Shown here piece by piece: positions 44,493 through 54,869 of a stretch of DNA of 64,000 nt. The translations under genes and the position numbers were made by a program. The DNA comes from Flavobacterium pectinovorum (lineage in GTDB: Bacteria > Bacteroidota > Bacteroidia > Flavobacteriales > Flavobacteriaceae): contig NZ_RCZH01000022.1 of the NCBI RefSeq assembly GCF_006438875.1, positions 19,947 through 83,946 on the forward strand, in the 5' to 3' direction. The stretch's first letter is position 1. Each line of letters opens with the position of its first letter. The notes below the pieces were generated by a model. That model made no database searches and was not told the DNA's origin. It saw only the letters and a program-made list of their open reading frames with translations.

Positions 44493-45206
44493 TTAACTCG
44501 AAATCTCATTAAAAAACACCACACTATGACACGCTACAACAGCAGCCGTTTCAGTTCGTAAACGTGTATTCCCTAACATGACCGGTTGAAAATTATTTTC
44601 TAAAGCCAATGCAATTTCTTTTTCAGAGAAATCGCCTTCGGGACCAATTAAAAGCGTTACGTTTTCATTTGGTTTCAAAACATCTTTCAATGATTTCTTA
44701 TCCGTTTCTTCGCAATGTGCGATTAATTGTAAACCGTCATTTTTTTGCTTGATGAATTCCTTAAACGAAATTGCCTCATTTAATTTTGGCAAATATGTTT
44801 CGTTAGATTGTTTCATTGCCGAAAGTATAATCTTTTCAAAACGCTCCATATTAATCACTTTTCGTTCAGAACGATCACAAATAATAGGCGTAATTTCCTG
44901 AATTCCAATTTCAGTAGCTTTTTCCAGAAACCATTCAAAACGATCGTTCATTTTGGTTGGAGCAACCGCAAGATGCAAACGAAATTTAGGCTCAGGAGTT
45001 TTTTTTATCGAAAGTACATTGACAATACATTTGTTATCTGAAGCCAGCGTGATTTCAGTTTCAAATAATAATCCCAAACCATTTGTAACGTGTAGAATAT
45101 CCGAATCTTTTTTTCGTAAAACCTTTATAATATGGCGGCTTTCTTCTTTATCAAAAGAAAAAGTTTCGGTCGTTTCGTCAATATCAGGATTGTAAAATAA
45201 TTGCAT
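44493..45206 (-). CDS. rsmE: 16S rRNA (uracil1498-N3)-methyltransferase
   Basis: A 237-residue SPOUT methyltransferase that modifies U1498 of 16S rRNA. The N-terminal PUA-like part (about 1-70) includes EESRHIIKVLRKKDSD. The C-terminal knot has LLIGPEGDFSEKEI and MLGNTRLRTETAAVVA, the hallmark RsmE motifs. Length is typical. It lies 3 nt after tsaD on the same strand, an arrangement common in Bacteroidota. Confidence 0.95.
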   Translation of the reverse strand: MQLFYNPDIDETTETFSFDKEESRHIIKVLRKKDSDILHVTNGLGLLFETEITLASDNKCIVNVLSIKKTPEPKFRLHLAVAPTKMNDRFEWFLEKATEIGIQEITPIICDRSERKVINMERFEKIILSAMKQSNETYLPKLNEAISFKEFIKQKNDGLQLIAHCEETDKKSLKDVLKPNENVTLLIGPEGDFSEKEIALALENNFQPVMLGNTRLRTETAAVVACHSVVFFNEISS

Positions 45207-45209
45207 AAT

Positions 45210-46232
45210 TTAAAATTGAATTCGCGCTTTAGAAACGACTGCAGAAGTTTCGAAACGACTTGATAAATATTTTTGATATCCCACAATTCCAATCATTGCG
45301 GCGTTATCTGTTGTGTATTCGAATTTTGGAACGAATGTTTTCCAGCCGTATTTGGCTTCACTTTCTTTCAATCGGGTTCTAATTCCTGAATTTGCCGAAA
45401 CTCCGCCACCAATCGCAATTTGTGTGATTCCGGTCTCTTTTACGGCTAATTTCAGTTTATCCATCAGGATTTCGATAATCGTATATTGTATAGAAGCACA
45501 AATATCATTCAGATTTTCCTCGATGAAATTTGGATTTTTTAATTTTTCCTTCTGAATAAAATAAAGAATTGCCGTTTTTAATCCGGAGAAACTAAAATCT
45601 AATCCCGGAACTTTAGGTTTTGTAAAAGCAAAGGCTTTTGGGTTTCCTAATTTTGCATGTTTATCAATTAATGGTCCGCCCGGATAAGGAAGTCCGAGGA
45701 TTTTGGCACTTTTATCAAAAGCTTCACCAACGGCATCGTCAGTGGTTTCGCCAATGATTTCCATATCAAAAAAACCATTTACTTTTACGATTTGAGTATG
45801 ACCGCCACTAATTGTTAAGGCCAAAAACGGAAATTCAGGTTTATCAAAACCTTCTTCGTCTATAAAATGAGCCAAAATATGGGCATGCATATGATTGACC
45901 GCAATTAGCGGAATTTTTAGGGCTAATGACAACGATTTGCTAAAAGAACTTCCCACTAACAAAGATCCCATTAAACCTGGACCTTGCGTAAATGCAATGG
46001 CTGTTAACTGTTCTTTTTGTATATTTGCTTTACGAAGTGCCGCGTCAATTACAGGAACAATATTTTGCTGATGTGCTCTTGAAGCTAATTCAGGAACAAC
46101 ACCGCCATATTGATTGTGAATAAGCTGATTGGCAACAACATTTGACAGTACTTTATCGTTATGTAAAACCGCGGCGGCAGTATCATCGCAGGAACTTTCG
46201 ATGGCAAGAATAAAAACCTCTGAATTTTGCAT
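45210..46232 (-). CDS. tsaD: tRNA N6-adenosine threonylcarbamoyltransferase TsaD
   Basis: Transfers the threonylcarbamoyl group to A37 of ANN-decoding tRNAs as part of the TsaBDE complex. The start is the ATG at 46232 (MQNSEVFILAIESSCDDTAAAV); the in-frame extension to 46265 is not supported. From here it has 340 residues, the normal length. Metal-binding His residues are in NHMHAHILAHF; the ATP-fold motifs are AIESSCDDT, LTISGGHTQIV and IGGGVSANSGIR. It is divergent from tamB, a neighbour pairing I recall from related genomes. Confidence 0.96.
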   Translation of the reverse strand: MQNSEVFILAIESSCDDTAAAVLHNDKVLSNVVANQLIHNQYGGVVPELASRAHQQNIVPVIDAALRKANIQKEQLTAIAFTQGPGLMGSLLVGSSFSKSLSLALKIPLIAVNHMHAHILAHFIDEEGFDKPEFPFLALTISGGHTQIVKVNGFFDMEIIGETTDDAVGEAFDKSAKILGLPYPGGPLIDKHAKLGNPKAFAFTKPKVPGLDFSFSGLKTAILYFIQKEKLKNPNFIEENLNDICASIQYTIIEILMDKLKLAVKETGITQIAIGGGVSANSGIRTRLKESEAKYGWKTFVPKFEYTTDNAAMIGIVGYQKYLSSRFETSAVVSKARIQF

Positions 46233-46440
46233 ATAAAGGCACGAATTTTGAATTATATTTGACAAATCAAATTATTAATTTTCTTTGACTTGTAAGGAGA
46301 AGCCAAAATTAAAGAATTTTTATCAAAAACAGTCGTTCTTTGTCTGTCCAAAGTAAATTTAAAAGAAAACTAAAATAAAAGCAGCTATCAAAAAAGTAAA
46401 GAAAATAGTATCCAGAACCCTAATTGGGTTAATCTTACTT

Positions 46441-49400
46441 TTGTTGGCACTCGCTATCATCTTGTCTTTGCCTGTGGTTCAGACCAAAATTGCCAATTAC
46501 ATTACCGCTTCCTTAAACAAAGATTTTAATGTGCATATTACTGTCGAAAGGACGGCAATAAATATATTTGGTGGTGTTAAGCTAAAGAAAGTTTTAATTT
46601 TAGACCATCATAAAAAGACAATGATCTACTCTGACATTGTTGCAACTGATATTTTGGGGTTAAAAAGATTGCTGGATGGAGATCTTATTTTTGGGGATAT
46701 TCGTTTGACAGGTTTGATTTTTAACTTAAAAACATACAAGAATGAGCACGAGAACAATCTTAATGTGTTTATTAAAGCCTTCGAGAAAGGTCCGGAATCT
46801 CCAAAATCAAGCAAACATTTTTTATTAACGGCAAAAAACGCCTATATCGACAGAGGTGCTTTTTCTGTTGTGGATGAAAATAAAACAACACCAAAATTTC
46901 TTGATTTTAAAAAATTAAACGCATATATCAGCGATTTTAAATTGTACGGTCCTGATGTTAATACCATAATACACAGGTTCTCATTTTTAGACCATCGTGG
47001 ATTGTATGTTTCCAATTTTACAGGGAAATTCAGTTATACCAAAAAGCAAATCAAAGTTGAAAGTCTGGCTATAAAAACCAAAAGATCATGGATTTATGGT
47101 AAAGCCATTTTGAATTATAAAATTGAGGATTTCTTAGATTTTACAGACAAAGTAAAGTTTAATGTTGCATTGGATTCTGCTTCAATTGCTTCAAATGATA
47201 TTCGTTATTTTTATGACGGATTAGGCAAAAATCAACATTTTAGAGTAAGATCCAAGATAAGAGGAACGCTTAATAATCTTAATTTAAGACATCTTAAACT
47301 TACCGATACTAATGGTTCTAAGATTGCGGGAACTATTAATTTCAGAAATCTTTTAGGAAGCAAAACTCAAAAGTTTTCTATGGAAGGAAAGTTTGATAAA
47401 CTAGTTTCCAGTTATGATAATCTGGTTGTTTTACTGCCAAATGTTTTAGGAAAAAAGCTTCCGAAAGAACTGCAAAGAATTGGAAAATTTAATATTGTTG
47501 GAAAAGCAAAAGTTTCCACAACAGATCTGGAGACGGAGTTCAAAATGATAACCGATCTGGGTAATGGTGAGGCGAAGATTCATATGAATAATATGGACTT
47601 TATTGATAAAGCGTCGTATTCCGGAAATGTGATTTTGGACAATTTTAATATTGGAGCTTTATTGAAACGAAAGGATATTGGCAAAGTAACCCTAAATCTG
47701 GATGTTGATGGTGTTGGTTTTACAGAGAAATATCTGAATACGATTATAAAAGGAGATATTGCAAAATTAGATTATAATAAATACACCTATAATAATATTG
47801 TTGTAAACGGTAATTTCAAATTGCCCTATTATAAAGGACAGGTTTCTATAAATGATCCAAACTTAAATTTGACATTCGACGGTTTGGTTGATTTAAGTAA
47901 AAGAGAAAGCAAGTATGATTTTCATATAAATGTTGAAAATGCCGATTTGCGAAAACTGAAATTTGTCGATGATTCGATTTCTTCTTTTACTGGAGATGCG
48001 GTTGTGGAATTAACCGGAAATTCGATCGAAAATCTTCAGGGAAATGTCTATATTAAAGACGCTGTTTATCAAAATCCAAAATCAACTTATGCCTTTGATG
48101 AAGTAACTGTCAGTTCTAATTTTGATGCAGATCGATTGCGAACAATTACCATTAATTCGACCGATGTTGTAAACGGAAAAATTGTAGGTAAGTTTCAGTT
48201 TGCACAATTAGATAAGCTGGTTATGAACTCGGTAGGAAGTTTGTACACCAATTATAAACCTTATAAAGTTCAAAAAGGTCAGTTTTTAAATTTTAATTTC
48301 CATGTTTACGACAAGGTTGTCGAAATGTTGTATCCGGAAGTTAATATTGATTCGTCGACTGTAATGCGCGGTAAAATCGATTCAGATCTTCAGGAATTTA
48401 AGTTTAAGTTTAAATCTCAAAAAATTACTGCGGCAAAAAATACCTTTGATAATATTCGAATCAATATTGATAATAAAAACACGCTTTATAATGCTTATGT
48501 GGAACTTGATAGTATCAAAACACCTTATTATAAGGTAAGGGATTTTAGTTTGATTAATGTTACTGCAAAAGATACGCTCTTTGTTCGTTCAGAATTTAAA
48601 GGAGGAGAAAAAGGCGAGGATTATTATAATCTGAATTTATTTCACACCATTGATAAAAATAAAAATAATATCGTTGGGATTAAGAAATCTGAGATGAAGT
48701 TTAAAGATTATTTGTGGTATTTGAATGAAGACGAAGAAAAAGATAATCAGATTGTTTTTGATCAGTTTTTCAAGAATTTCACTATAGATAATATTGTTCT
48801 GTCACATGAAAATCAAAAGATTGATTTGAACGGTATAATAAAAGGTACGGATTATAAAGATGTTGTGCTGAATTTTGAAGATGTCGATATTAATAAAATC
48901 ACGCCATTTAATTCCAAGTTTGTATTCAACGGTAACTTAAATGGTAAGGTCAATTATAAGCAGAATAAAAATGTTTATCAACCCACGGCTTCAATTGTCA
49001 TTGATCATCTTAATTTGAATAAAACAGAATTGGGAACGTTGAATTTTGATATTGCGGGCGATGAAAGCTTTAAAAAGTTTACGGTAAATTCTTCGATTCA
49101 AAATGGTTTTACAGAATCATTTAGAGCCAATGGAACTTTTGCAATAGAAAACAAGGAAACTCTTTTGGATCTGAATTTAAAACTCGAAGGATTTAATCTG
49201 GCGACTTTAGGATCAGTTGGCGGCGATGTTTTATCAAATGTGAGAGGAAGCGTTTCCGGAAATGCTGCGGTTGTAGGTAATCTTAAGAAACCGGAGATCA
49301 ATGGTCGTTTATATGTAGAAAAGGCAGGAATGACAATTCCGTATCTTAATACTGATTATGAGTTGAGCGATCGAACCGTAATTGACTTAACCGATGAAAA

Positions 49401-50931
49401 GTTTTTGTTTAGAAACAATCAATTAACGGATACTAAATACGGAACCAAAGGATTGCTGAATGGAAGTATCGAACACCATAATTTTGCAGATTGGAAATTA
49501 GATCTTACCATTACTTCAAAACGTTTATTGGCGCTTGATACAAAAGATAGTGAAGATGCGGCTTATTTTGGAACCGCATTTATAAATGGTACGGCAAGCA
49601 TAAAAGGTCCGACAGATGGTTTATTTATTAAGGTAGATGCTAAATCTGAAAAAGGTACCGAAGTTAAGATTCCTATTAATAATGCGCAAAGTGTTGGAGA
49701 AAGCAGTTGGATTCATTTTGTTACACCAAAAGAGAAATACAATCTGGCAAATGGTATTGTCGAGAAAACCAGAAACTATAACGGACTTGAACTGGAGTTT
49801 GATTTTGATATTACACCGGATGCAGAGGTGGAAGTAATTCTGGATAGAAATTCCGGACACGGTATGAAAGGAAAAGGTTACGGATCGTTATTGTTTAAAA
49901 TTAATACACTAGGTAAGTTTAATATGTGGGGAGATTTCCAGGCATACGAAGGAACTTATAACTTTAAATACGGAGGTTTAATCGATAAAAAATTCACGGT
50001 TAAAAAAGGTGGATCTATTATTTGGGAAGGAAATCCACTGAAGGCGCAGCTTAATTTGGAAGCTGTTTATAAAACATCGGCAAATCCGGCTGTATTATTA
50101 GACAACACTTCATCATTCAATAAAAAAGTTCCTGTAGAAGTTGTGATTGGTTTAAGAGGAGATTTAACGAGTCCTGAGCCTAATTTTGATATTCAGTTTC
50201 CATCTGTGAGTAATGTTCTTAAATCTGAGATACAATATAAGTTAGATGATAAAGATATTCGTCAGACGCAAGCATTGTATTTGTTATCTACAGGTTCGTT
50301 TATGAGTACAGACGGATTTAGCCAGGGCGATTTGTCAGGAACATTAACAGAAACTGCATCTAGTTTATTAGGAGGCATTATAAAATCGGATAACGATAAA
50401 GTAAATATTGACTTAAATTATATTTCTGCAGATAAAAGATTGGGGCAGGAAGCAGATGGTCAGTTTGTGGCTAATATATCATCACAGGTAAATGAGAGAA
50501 TTACAATCAATGGTAAGTTAGGAGTTCCGGTAGGAGGTGTTAATGAATCTGCGATTGTGGGTGATATCGAAATCCTTTATAGAGTTAATGAAGACGGATC
50601 TATGAACCTTCGTTTGTTTAACAAAGAAAATGATATCAATTACGTTGGGCAGGGAATTGGTTATACACAAGGTGTGGGTATCTCTTATGAAGTAGATTTT
50701 GATACTTTTAGTGAATTGGTAAATAAAATATTTAAAGATCATAAACTCGAACGCGCTATAAAAAGCTCTAATAATGATTTGCAGGATTCTAATCTAAATC
50801 CTGATTTTGTAAATTTCACTAATAAAAAAGACGCCAATAAGGATAAGAAGAAAACAGACAAAAAAGAAGAGGAAAAGAAACCGCCGCCACAAAACAATAA
50901 TGAAGGTCTGATTCCTGATAATGACTTCTAA
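46441..50931 (+). CDS. tamB: TamB/YtfN-family translocation and assembly module protein
   Basis: Giant AsmA-like, beta-taco protein of about 1500 residues that bridges inner and outer membranes and is linked to outer-membrane protein assembly or lipid transport. It starts with one membrane helix (LLALAIILSLPVVQTKI), continues as repeated beta strands, and ends with the conserved TamB domain (about 1060-1480, FKYGGLIDKKFTVKKGGSI ... GISYEVDFDTFSEL) and a Lys/Glu-rich, proline tail. The coordinate 46441 is a TTG. The frame is open back to 46363 and encodes a basic lead (AAIKKVKKIVSRTLIG) typical of TamB starts, but it has no ATG, GTG or TTG there, so the true start is unresolved. Confidence 0.9.
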   Translation: MLALAIILSLPVVQTKIANYITASLNKDFNVHITVERTAINIFGGVKLKKVLILDHHKKTMIYSDIVATDILGLKRLLDGDLIFGDIRLTGLIFNLKTYKNEHENNLNVFIKAFEKGPESPKSSKHFLLTAKNAYIDRGAFSVVDENKTTPKFLDFKKLNAYISDFKLYGPDVNTIIHRFSFLDHRGLYVSNFTGKFSYTKKQIKVESLAIKTKRSWIYGKAILNYKIEDFLDFTDKVKFNVALDSASIASNDIRYFYDGLGKNQHFRVRSKIRGTLNNLNLRHLKLTDTNGSKIAGTINFRNLLGSKTQKFSMEGKFDKLVSSYDNLVVLLPNVLGKKLPKELQRIGKFNIVGKAKVSTTDLETEFKMITDLGNGEAKIHMNNMDFIDKASYSGNVILDNFNIGALLKRKDIGKVTLNLDVDGVGFTEKYLNTIIKGDIAKLDYNKYTYNNIVVNGNFKLPYYKGQVSINDPNLNLTFDGLVDLSKRESKYDFHINVENADLRKLKFVDDSISSFTGDAVVELTGNSIENLQGNVYIKDAVYQNPKSTYAFDEVTVSSNFDADRLRTITINSTDVVNGKIVGKFQFAQLDKLVMNSVGSLYTNYKPYKVQKGQFLNFNFHVYDKVVEMLYPEVNIDSSTVMRGKIDSDLQEFKFKFKSQKITAAKNTFDNIRINIDNKNTLYNAYVELDSIKTPYYKVRDFSLINVTAKDTLFVRSEFKGGEKGEDYYNLNLFHTIDKNKNNIVGIKKSEMKFKDYLWYLNEDEEKDNQIVFDQFFKNFTIDNIVLSHENQKIDLNGIIKGTDYKDVVLNFEDVDINKITPFNSKFVFNGNLNGKVNYKQNKNVYQPTASIVIDHLNLNKTELGTLNFDIAGDESFKKFTVNSSIQNGFTESFRANGTFAIENKETLLDLNLKLEGFNLATLGSVGGDVLSNVRGSVSGNAAVVGNLKKPEINGRLYVEKAGMTIPYLNTDYELSDRTVIDLTDEKFLFRNNQLTDTKYGTKGLLNGSIEHHNFADWKLDLTITSKRLLALDTKDSEDAAYFGTAFINGTASIKGPTDGLFIKVDAKSEKGTEVKIPINNAQSVGESSWIHFVTPKEKYNLANGIVEKTRNYNGLELEFDFDITPDAEVEVILDRNSGHGMKGKGYGSLLFKINTLGKFNMWGDFQAYEGTYNFKYGGLIDKKFTVKKGGSIIWEGNPLKAQLNLEAVYKTSANPAVLLDNTSSFNKKVPVEVVIGLRGDLTSPEPNFDIQFPSVSNVLKSEIQYKLDDKDIRQTQALYLLSTGSFMSTDGFSQGDLSGTLTETASSLLGGIIKSDNDKVNIDLNYISADKRLGQEADGQFVANISSQVNERITINGKLGVPVGGVNESAIVGDIEILYRVNEDGSMNLRLFNKENDINYVGQGIGYTQGVGISYEVDFDTFSELVNKIFKDHKLERAIKSSNNDLQDSNLNPDFVNFTNKKDANKDKKKTDKKEEEKKPPPQNNNEGLIPDNDF

Positions 50932-51246
50932 TCTTATTGATTTTGTTAAAAATATGTTGATATAAAACCATTCGTTACATCGAATGGTTTTTTTATGCTA
51001 AATTTAGAGATTCAAAAAAATATTTCCAATTTTATAAAGGACTGATTTTTATAACACTTCATTTATGTATTGTTAATTTTAAACATTTAATTAAAATAAT
51101 AGCCTTTTATTATTTTAAATGAATTTTTTACTATCGAAAAACTTATTAACGAAAACGTTTGAATTTAACATATTTTATTAATTTATTATAAACATAACCC
51201 GTAAAGTGGTGAATGTTTGCTAATTTTACACTTTAATACTTAAATA
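50932..51246. other. Intergenic stretch between tamB and pfkA
   Basis: Gap of 315 nt with the tamB terminator at 50965-50994 and AT-rich DNA that should carry the pfkA promoter; taattttaca near 51220 resembles a weak -7 box. Nothing else is recognised. Confidence 0.55.
50965..50994 (+). terminator. Terminator of tamB
   Basis: Perfect 10-bp stem aaaccattcg / cgaatggttt with a 6-nt loop, followed by tttt. Confidence 0.8.
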
Positions 51247-52233
51247 ATGCCAAAAACAATAAAAAAAGTTGGTGTTCTAACATCGGGAGGTGACTCACCT
51301 GGAATGAATGCCGCGATTCGATCAGTTGTTCGAACATGTGCTTATCATAATATAGAATGCATAGGAATTTATAGAGGGTATCAAGGAATGATCGAAGGAG
51401 ATTTCAAAGAAATGGGACCTCGAAGCGTAAATAATATTGTAAACAAAGGAGGAACGATCTTAAAATCGGCTCGTTCTGTTGAGTTTAGAACCCCGGAAGG
51501 CCGTAAAAAAGCTCACGATAACCTTGTGAAAGCGGGAGTAGACGCTCTTGTTGTCATTGGAGGAGACGGAAGTTTTACCGGAGGTTTGATTTTTAATTCA
51601 GAGTATAATTTTCCAGTAATGGGAATCCCCGGTACGATTGATAATGATATTTTTGGTACAACTCATACATTAGGTTATGATACTGCTTTGAATACTGTAG
51701 TAGATTGTATCGATAAAATTAGAGACACTGCAAGTTCTCATAACCGTCTGTTTTTTGTAGAGGTTATGGGTAGAGATGCCGGACATATTGCTCTTAATGC
51801 CGGAATTGGTGCTGGTGCCGAAGAAATTCTTATTCCTGAAGAAGATTTAGGTCTGGATAGATTATTAGATTCTCTTCAAAAAAGTAAAGCTTCAGGAAAA
51901 TCATCAAGTATAGTAGTTATCGCAGAAGGTGATAAAATTGGTAAAAACGTTTTCGAATTAAAAGATTACGTTGAAGCTAACTTGCCTGAATATGACGTAA
52001 GAGTTTCTGTTTTAGGACACATGCAGCGTGGTGGATCTCCATCTTGTTTTGACCGTGTTCTTGCAAGCCGTTTAGGTGTAAAAGCAGTAGAATCTTTAAT
52101 TGAAGGTAAATCGAACTATATGGTAGGTTTACGCGAAGATAAAGTGGCTTTGACTCCATTAGAGCAAGCAATTAAAGGTAAATCTGAAATTGATAGAGAA
52201 TTGTTGAGAGTGTCAGACATCATGTCTACATAA
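51247..52233 (+). CDS. pfkA: ATP-dependent 6-phosphofructokinase
   Basis: Phosphorylates fructose-6-phosphate to fructose-1,6-bisphosphate, the committed step of glycolysis. The 328-residue length is typical. Motifs: GGDSPGMNAAIR (ATP loop), GGDGSFTGG (the Gly of GGDGS indicates ATP rather than PPi use), PGTIDNDIFGTTHTLGYDT with the catalytic Asp, MGRDAGHIAL and LGHMQRGGSPSCFDR. It is followed 99 nt downstream by gap, and the two are likely co-expressed. Confidence 0.97.
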   Translation: MPKTIKKVGVLTSGGDSPGMNAAIRSVVRTCAYHNIECIGIYRGYQGMIEGDFKEMGPRSVNNIVNKGGTILKSARSVEFRTPEGRKKAHDNLVKAGVDALVVIGGDGSFTGGLIFNSEYNFPVMGIPGTIDNDIFGTTHTLGYDTALNTVVDCIDKIRDTASSHNRLFFVEVMGRDAGHIALNAGIGAGAEEILIPEEDLGLDRLLDSLQKSKASGKSSSIVVIAEGDKIGKNVFELKDYVEANLPEYDVRVSVLGHMQRGGSPSCFDRVLASRLGVKAVESLIEGKSNYMVGLREDKVALTPLEQAIKGKSEIDRELLRVSDIMST

Positions 52234-52332
52234 CATATACATACAAAAGTTTAAAAAAGGAATGAAGTTTATTGTGAGGAAATTAGACTTTAATATTAGT
52301 GTAATAAAAACAAAAGCAAAAAATTAAGTAAA

Positions 52333-53337
52333 ATGTCAAAAGTAAAATTAGGAATAAACGGATTTGGACGTATCGGAAGAATCGTTTTTAGAGAATCTTT
52401 CAATAGAGATAATGTAGAAGTAGTAGCAATCAACGATTTATTAGATGTAGATCACTTGGCTTACTTATTAAAATATGATTCAGTTCACGGTCGTTTCAAC
52501 GGAACTGTAGAAGTTAAAGAAGGAAAACTTTACGTAAACGGAAGAAATATCCGTATTACTGCTGAAAGAAATCCAGCTGACTTAAAATGGAACGAAGTTG
52601 ATGTGGATGTAGTTGCAGAATGTACTGGTATCTTCACAACTATCGAAACTGCAAATGAGCACATTAAAGGTGGTGCTAAAAAAGTAATTATTTCTGCTCC
52701 GTCTGCAGATGCTCCAATGTTTGTAATGGGTGTAAACCATGAAACTGCAAAAGCTACTGATTTAGTAGTTTCTAATGCTTCTTGTACTACAAACTGTTTA
52801 GCTCCTCTTGCTAAAGTTATTCACGATAACTTCGAAATTGTTGAAGCTTTAATGACAACTGTTCACGCAACAACTTCAACTCAAATGACTGCTGACGGAC
52901 CGTCTAGAAAAGACTGGAGAGGTGGACGTGCTGCTTCAATTAATATCATTCCTTCTTCTACAGGAGCTGCTAAAGCTGTTGGAAAAGTAATTCCTTCTTT
53001 GAATGGAAAATTAACTGGAATGTCTTTCCGTGTTCCTACTGCTGACGTTTCTGTAGTAGATTTAACTGTAAAAGTTGCAAAAGAAACTACTTACGAAGAA
53101 ATCCTTGCTGTATTGAAAAAAGCTTCTGAAACTGACATGAAAGGTATCTTAGGATATACTGAAGATGCTGTTGTTTCTCAAGATTTCATTTCTGACAAAA
53201 GAACTTCAATTGTTGATGCAACTGCAGGAATTGGTTTAAATTCAACTTTCTTCAAATTCGTATCTTGGTACGATAATGAGTACGGATACTCTAGTAAATT
53301 AATTGATTTATCTGTGCATATCGCAGGTTTAAAATAA
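52333..53337 (+). CDS. gapA: Type I glyceraldehyde-3-phosphate dehydrogenase
   Basis: Oxidises glyceraldehyde-3-phosphate to 1,3-bisphosphoglycerate with NAD. The 334-residue protein has the NAD fold (GINGFGRIGR at 7-16), the active-site Cys in SNASCTTNCLAPL, the downstream TTVHATTSTQM and the late SWYDNEYGYSSK. Its codons are more uniform than those of its neighbours, with many GCT, GTA and TTA, as expected for a highly expressed gene. It is followed by a strong terminator. Confidence 0.97.
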   Translation: MSKVKLGINGFGRIGRIVFRESFNRDNVEVVAINDLLDVDHLAYLLKYDSVHGRFNGTVEVKEGKLYVNGRNIRITAERNPADLKWNEVDVDVVAECTGIFTTIETANEHIKGGAKKVIISAPSADAPMFVMGVNHETAKATDLVVSNASCTTNCLAPLAKVIHDNFEIVEALMTTVHATTSTQMTADGPSRKDWRGGRAASINIIPSSTGAAKAVGKVIPSLNGKLTGMSFRVPTADVSVVDLTVKVAKETTYEEILAVLKKASETDMKGILGYTEDAVVSQDFISDKRTSIVDATAGIGLNSTFFKFVSWYDNEYGYSSKLIDLSVHIAGLK

Positions 53338-53353
53338 TAATATATAATTTTAC

Positions 53354-53385
53354 AAAATCCCGTTATTTCAAAGTAACGGGATTTT
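53354..53385 (+). terminator. Terminator of gapA
   Basis: Perfect 12-bp stem aaaatcccgtta / taacgggatttt with an 8-nt loop. Confidence 0.8.
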
Positions 53386-53466
53386 CTCATTTTGTTACTT
53401 CTTTAATTAATGTAAAAAACACACTTATAAGTAGTTAAAGAACAACTAATCCAAAAACTAAATAAA

Positions 53467-54318
53467 ATGAAATTAATAGTTGATAGTGGATCTACTAAAG
53501 CCGATTGGATTGCAATTGATGATAATGGAAAAGTATTATTCACAACACAAACTTTAGGATTAAACCCTGAAATTCTTGATGGTCCTGAAATTATCACCAG
53601 ATTGAATGATCGTTTTGATATTCTGCAAAATAAAAAAAACGCCACTCATTTGTTCTTTTACGGAGCAGGTTGTGGAACTGACAGAATGAAACTAGCTTTG
53701 TCTCAAATCTTTCAGGAATACTTTTCTAACGCAATTGTAGACGTTCAGGAAGATACTTATGCTGCTGTTTATGCAACTACTCCAAAAGGAGAAGAAGCAA
53801 TTGTAAGTATATTAGGAACCGGATCTAACTGTAGTTATTTTGATGGAAAAGTATTGCATCAAAAAGTACAATCATTAGGATATATTGCAATGGATGATTG
53901 TAGTGGAAATGTTTTTGGAAAAGAATTAATCAGAAAATATTATTTTAATAAAATGCCTAAGGAATTGGCAGTTGAATTTGAAAAAGAATACAACTTAGAT
54001 CCTGATTTTATCAAAAATAAATTATACAAAGAACCAAATCCAAATGCGTATTTAGCGACATTTGCAAAGTTCTTAATCAAACATAAAGACACTGAATTTT
54101 GTAGAAAAATCATCTTCAAAGGAATGAAATCTTTTGTAAAAAATTACATCAAACAATTTGATAATTGCAAAGAAGTTCCCGTACATTTTGTGGGTTCTAT
54201 TGCATTTTATTTAAAAGATGAATTACAAGAAACATTTGATAAATATGAACTTCAATTAGGAAATGTTTTAAGAAGACCTATCGATGGATTAATTGCTTAT
54301 CATGTTGCTAATCAATAA
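53467..54318 (+). CDS. N-acetylglucosamine kinase-like protein (BadF/BadG/BcrA family)
   Basis: A 283-residue ASKHA-fold kinase, probably for an amino sugar. Phosphate-1 motif VDSGSTKADWIAID is at 4-17, the phosphate-2 region is LGTGSNCSYFDGK, and the segment GYIAMDDCSGNVFGKELI follows. Many Bacteroidota carry this gene beside glycolytic genes. It is 10 nt before mgsA, so the two form an operon. The exact sugar is not shown by the sequence. Confidence 0.88.
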   Translation: MKLIVDSGSTKADWIAIDDNGKVLFTTQTLGLNPEILDGPEIITRLNDRFDILQNKKNATHLFFYGAGCGTDRMKLALSQIFQEYFSNAIVDVQEDTYAAVYATTPKGEEAIVSILGTGSNCSYFDGKVLHQKVQSLGYIAMDDCSGNVFGKELIRKYYFNKMPKELAVEFEKEYNLDPDFIKNKLYKEPNPNAYLATFAKFLIKHKDTEFCRKIIFKGMKSFVKNYIKQFDNCKEVPVHFVGSIAFYLKDELQETFDKYELQLGNVLRRPIDGLIAYHVANQ

Positions 54319-54328
54319 ATAAAAGTAA

Positions 54329-54706
54329 ATGATGGAAATTGCTATTATAGCTCACGACGGTAAGAAGGCAGATATGGTTCAGTTTTTGAATAAAAACAAA
54401 ACGCTTCTTCTTCAGGAAAATATTAAGTTGATCGCTACAGGAACTACTGGAAGTAAGGCTGTAAATGCCGGTTTTAAGGTAAAAAGAATGCTTTCAGGAC
54501 CAATGGGAGGTGACGCACAGATTGCTGCGCGTGTAGCCGAAGGTAAAACACAGATGGTTTTCTTTTTTAAAGATCCTCTGGCAAGTCATGCTCATGAAGT
54601 CGATATTAATATGCTTATTCGTGTGTGCGATGTACATAATGTACCTTTAGCAACAAATGAAGCTTCTGCTCAATTGTTATTAAATGCTGTCGCATTGCAA
54701 TTATAA
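54329..54706 (+). CDS. mgsA: Methylglyoxal synthase
   Basis: Converts dihydroxyacetone phosphate to methylglyoxal and phosphate, a bypass of lower glycolysis when phosphate is short. The 125-residue protein keeps the E. coli MgsA active-site residues: His19/Lys23 in AHDGKKAD, Thr45/47/48 in ATGTTG, Ser65/Gly66 in LSGPMGGD, catalytic Asp71, and His98/Asp101 in AHEVD. The start may be 54329 or the adjacent ATG 54332. It is 10 nt after the kinase gene, close to pfkA and gapA. A near paralogue follows at 54900. Confidence 0.95.
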   Translation: MMEIAIIAHDGKKADMVQFLNKNKTLLLQENIKLIATGTTGSKAVNAGFKVKRMLSGPMGGDAQIAARVAEGKTQMVFFFKDPLASHAHEVDINMLIRVCDVHNVPLATNEASAQLLLNAVALQL

Positions 54707-54732
54707 AATTTCAATTCATTTAAATTATATAT

Positions 54733-54763
54733 AACCGTTTCATTTAATGAAACGGTTTTTTTA
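54733..54763 (+). terminator. Terminator of mgsA
   Basis: Perfect 11-bp stem aaccgtttcat / atgaaacggtt with a 3-nt loop, followed by a T run. Confidence 0.82.
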
Positions 54764-54869
54764 TTGCTTCTAAAATCGCAAAAATGATTTATTTGTAGCC
54801 TTTTTTTGCTGTTTTGCTAAATGTTTGATATCCATTATCTTATATTTAATCTACTTGCTTTTTTTAAAG

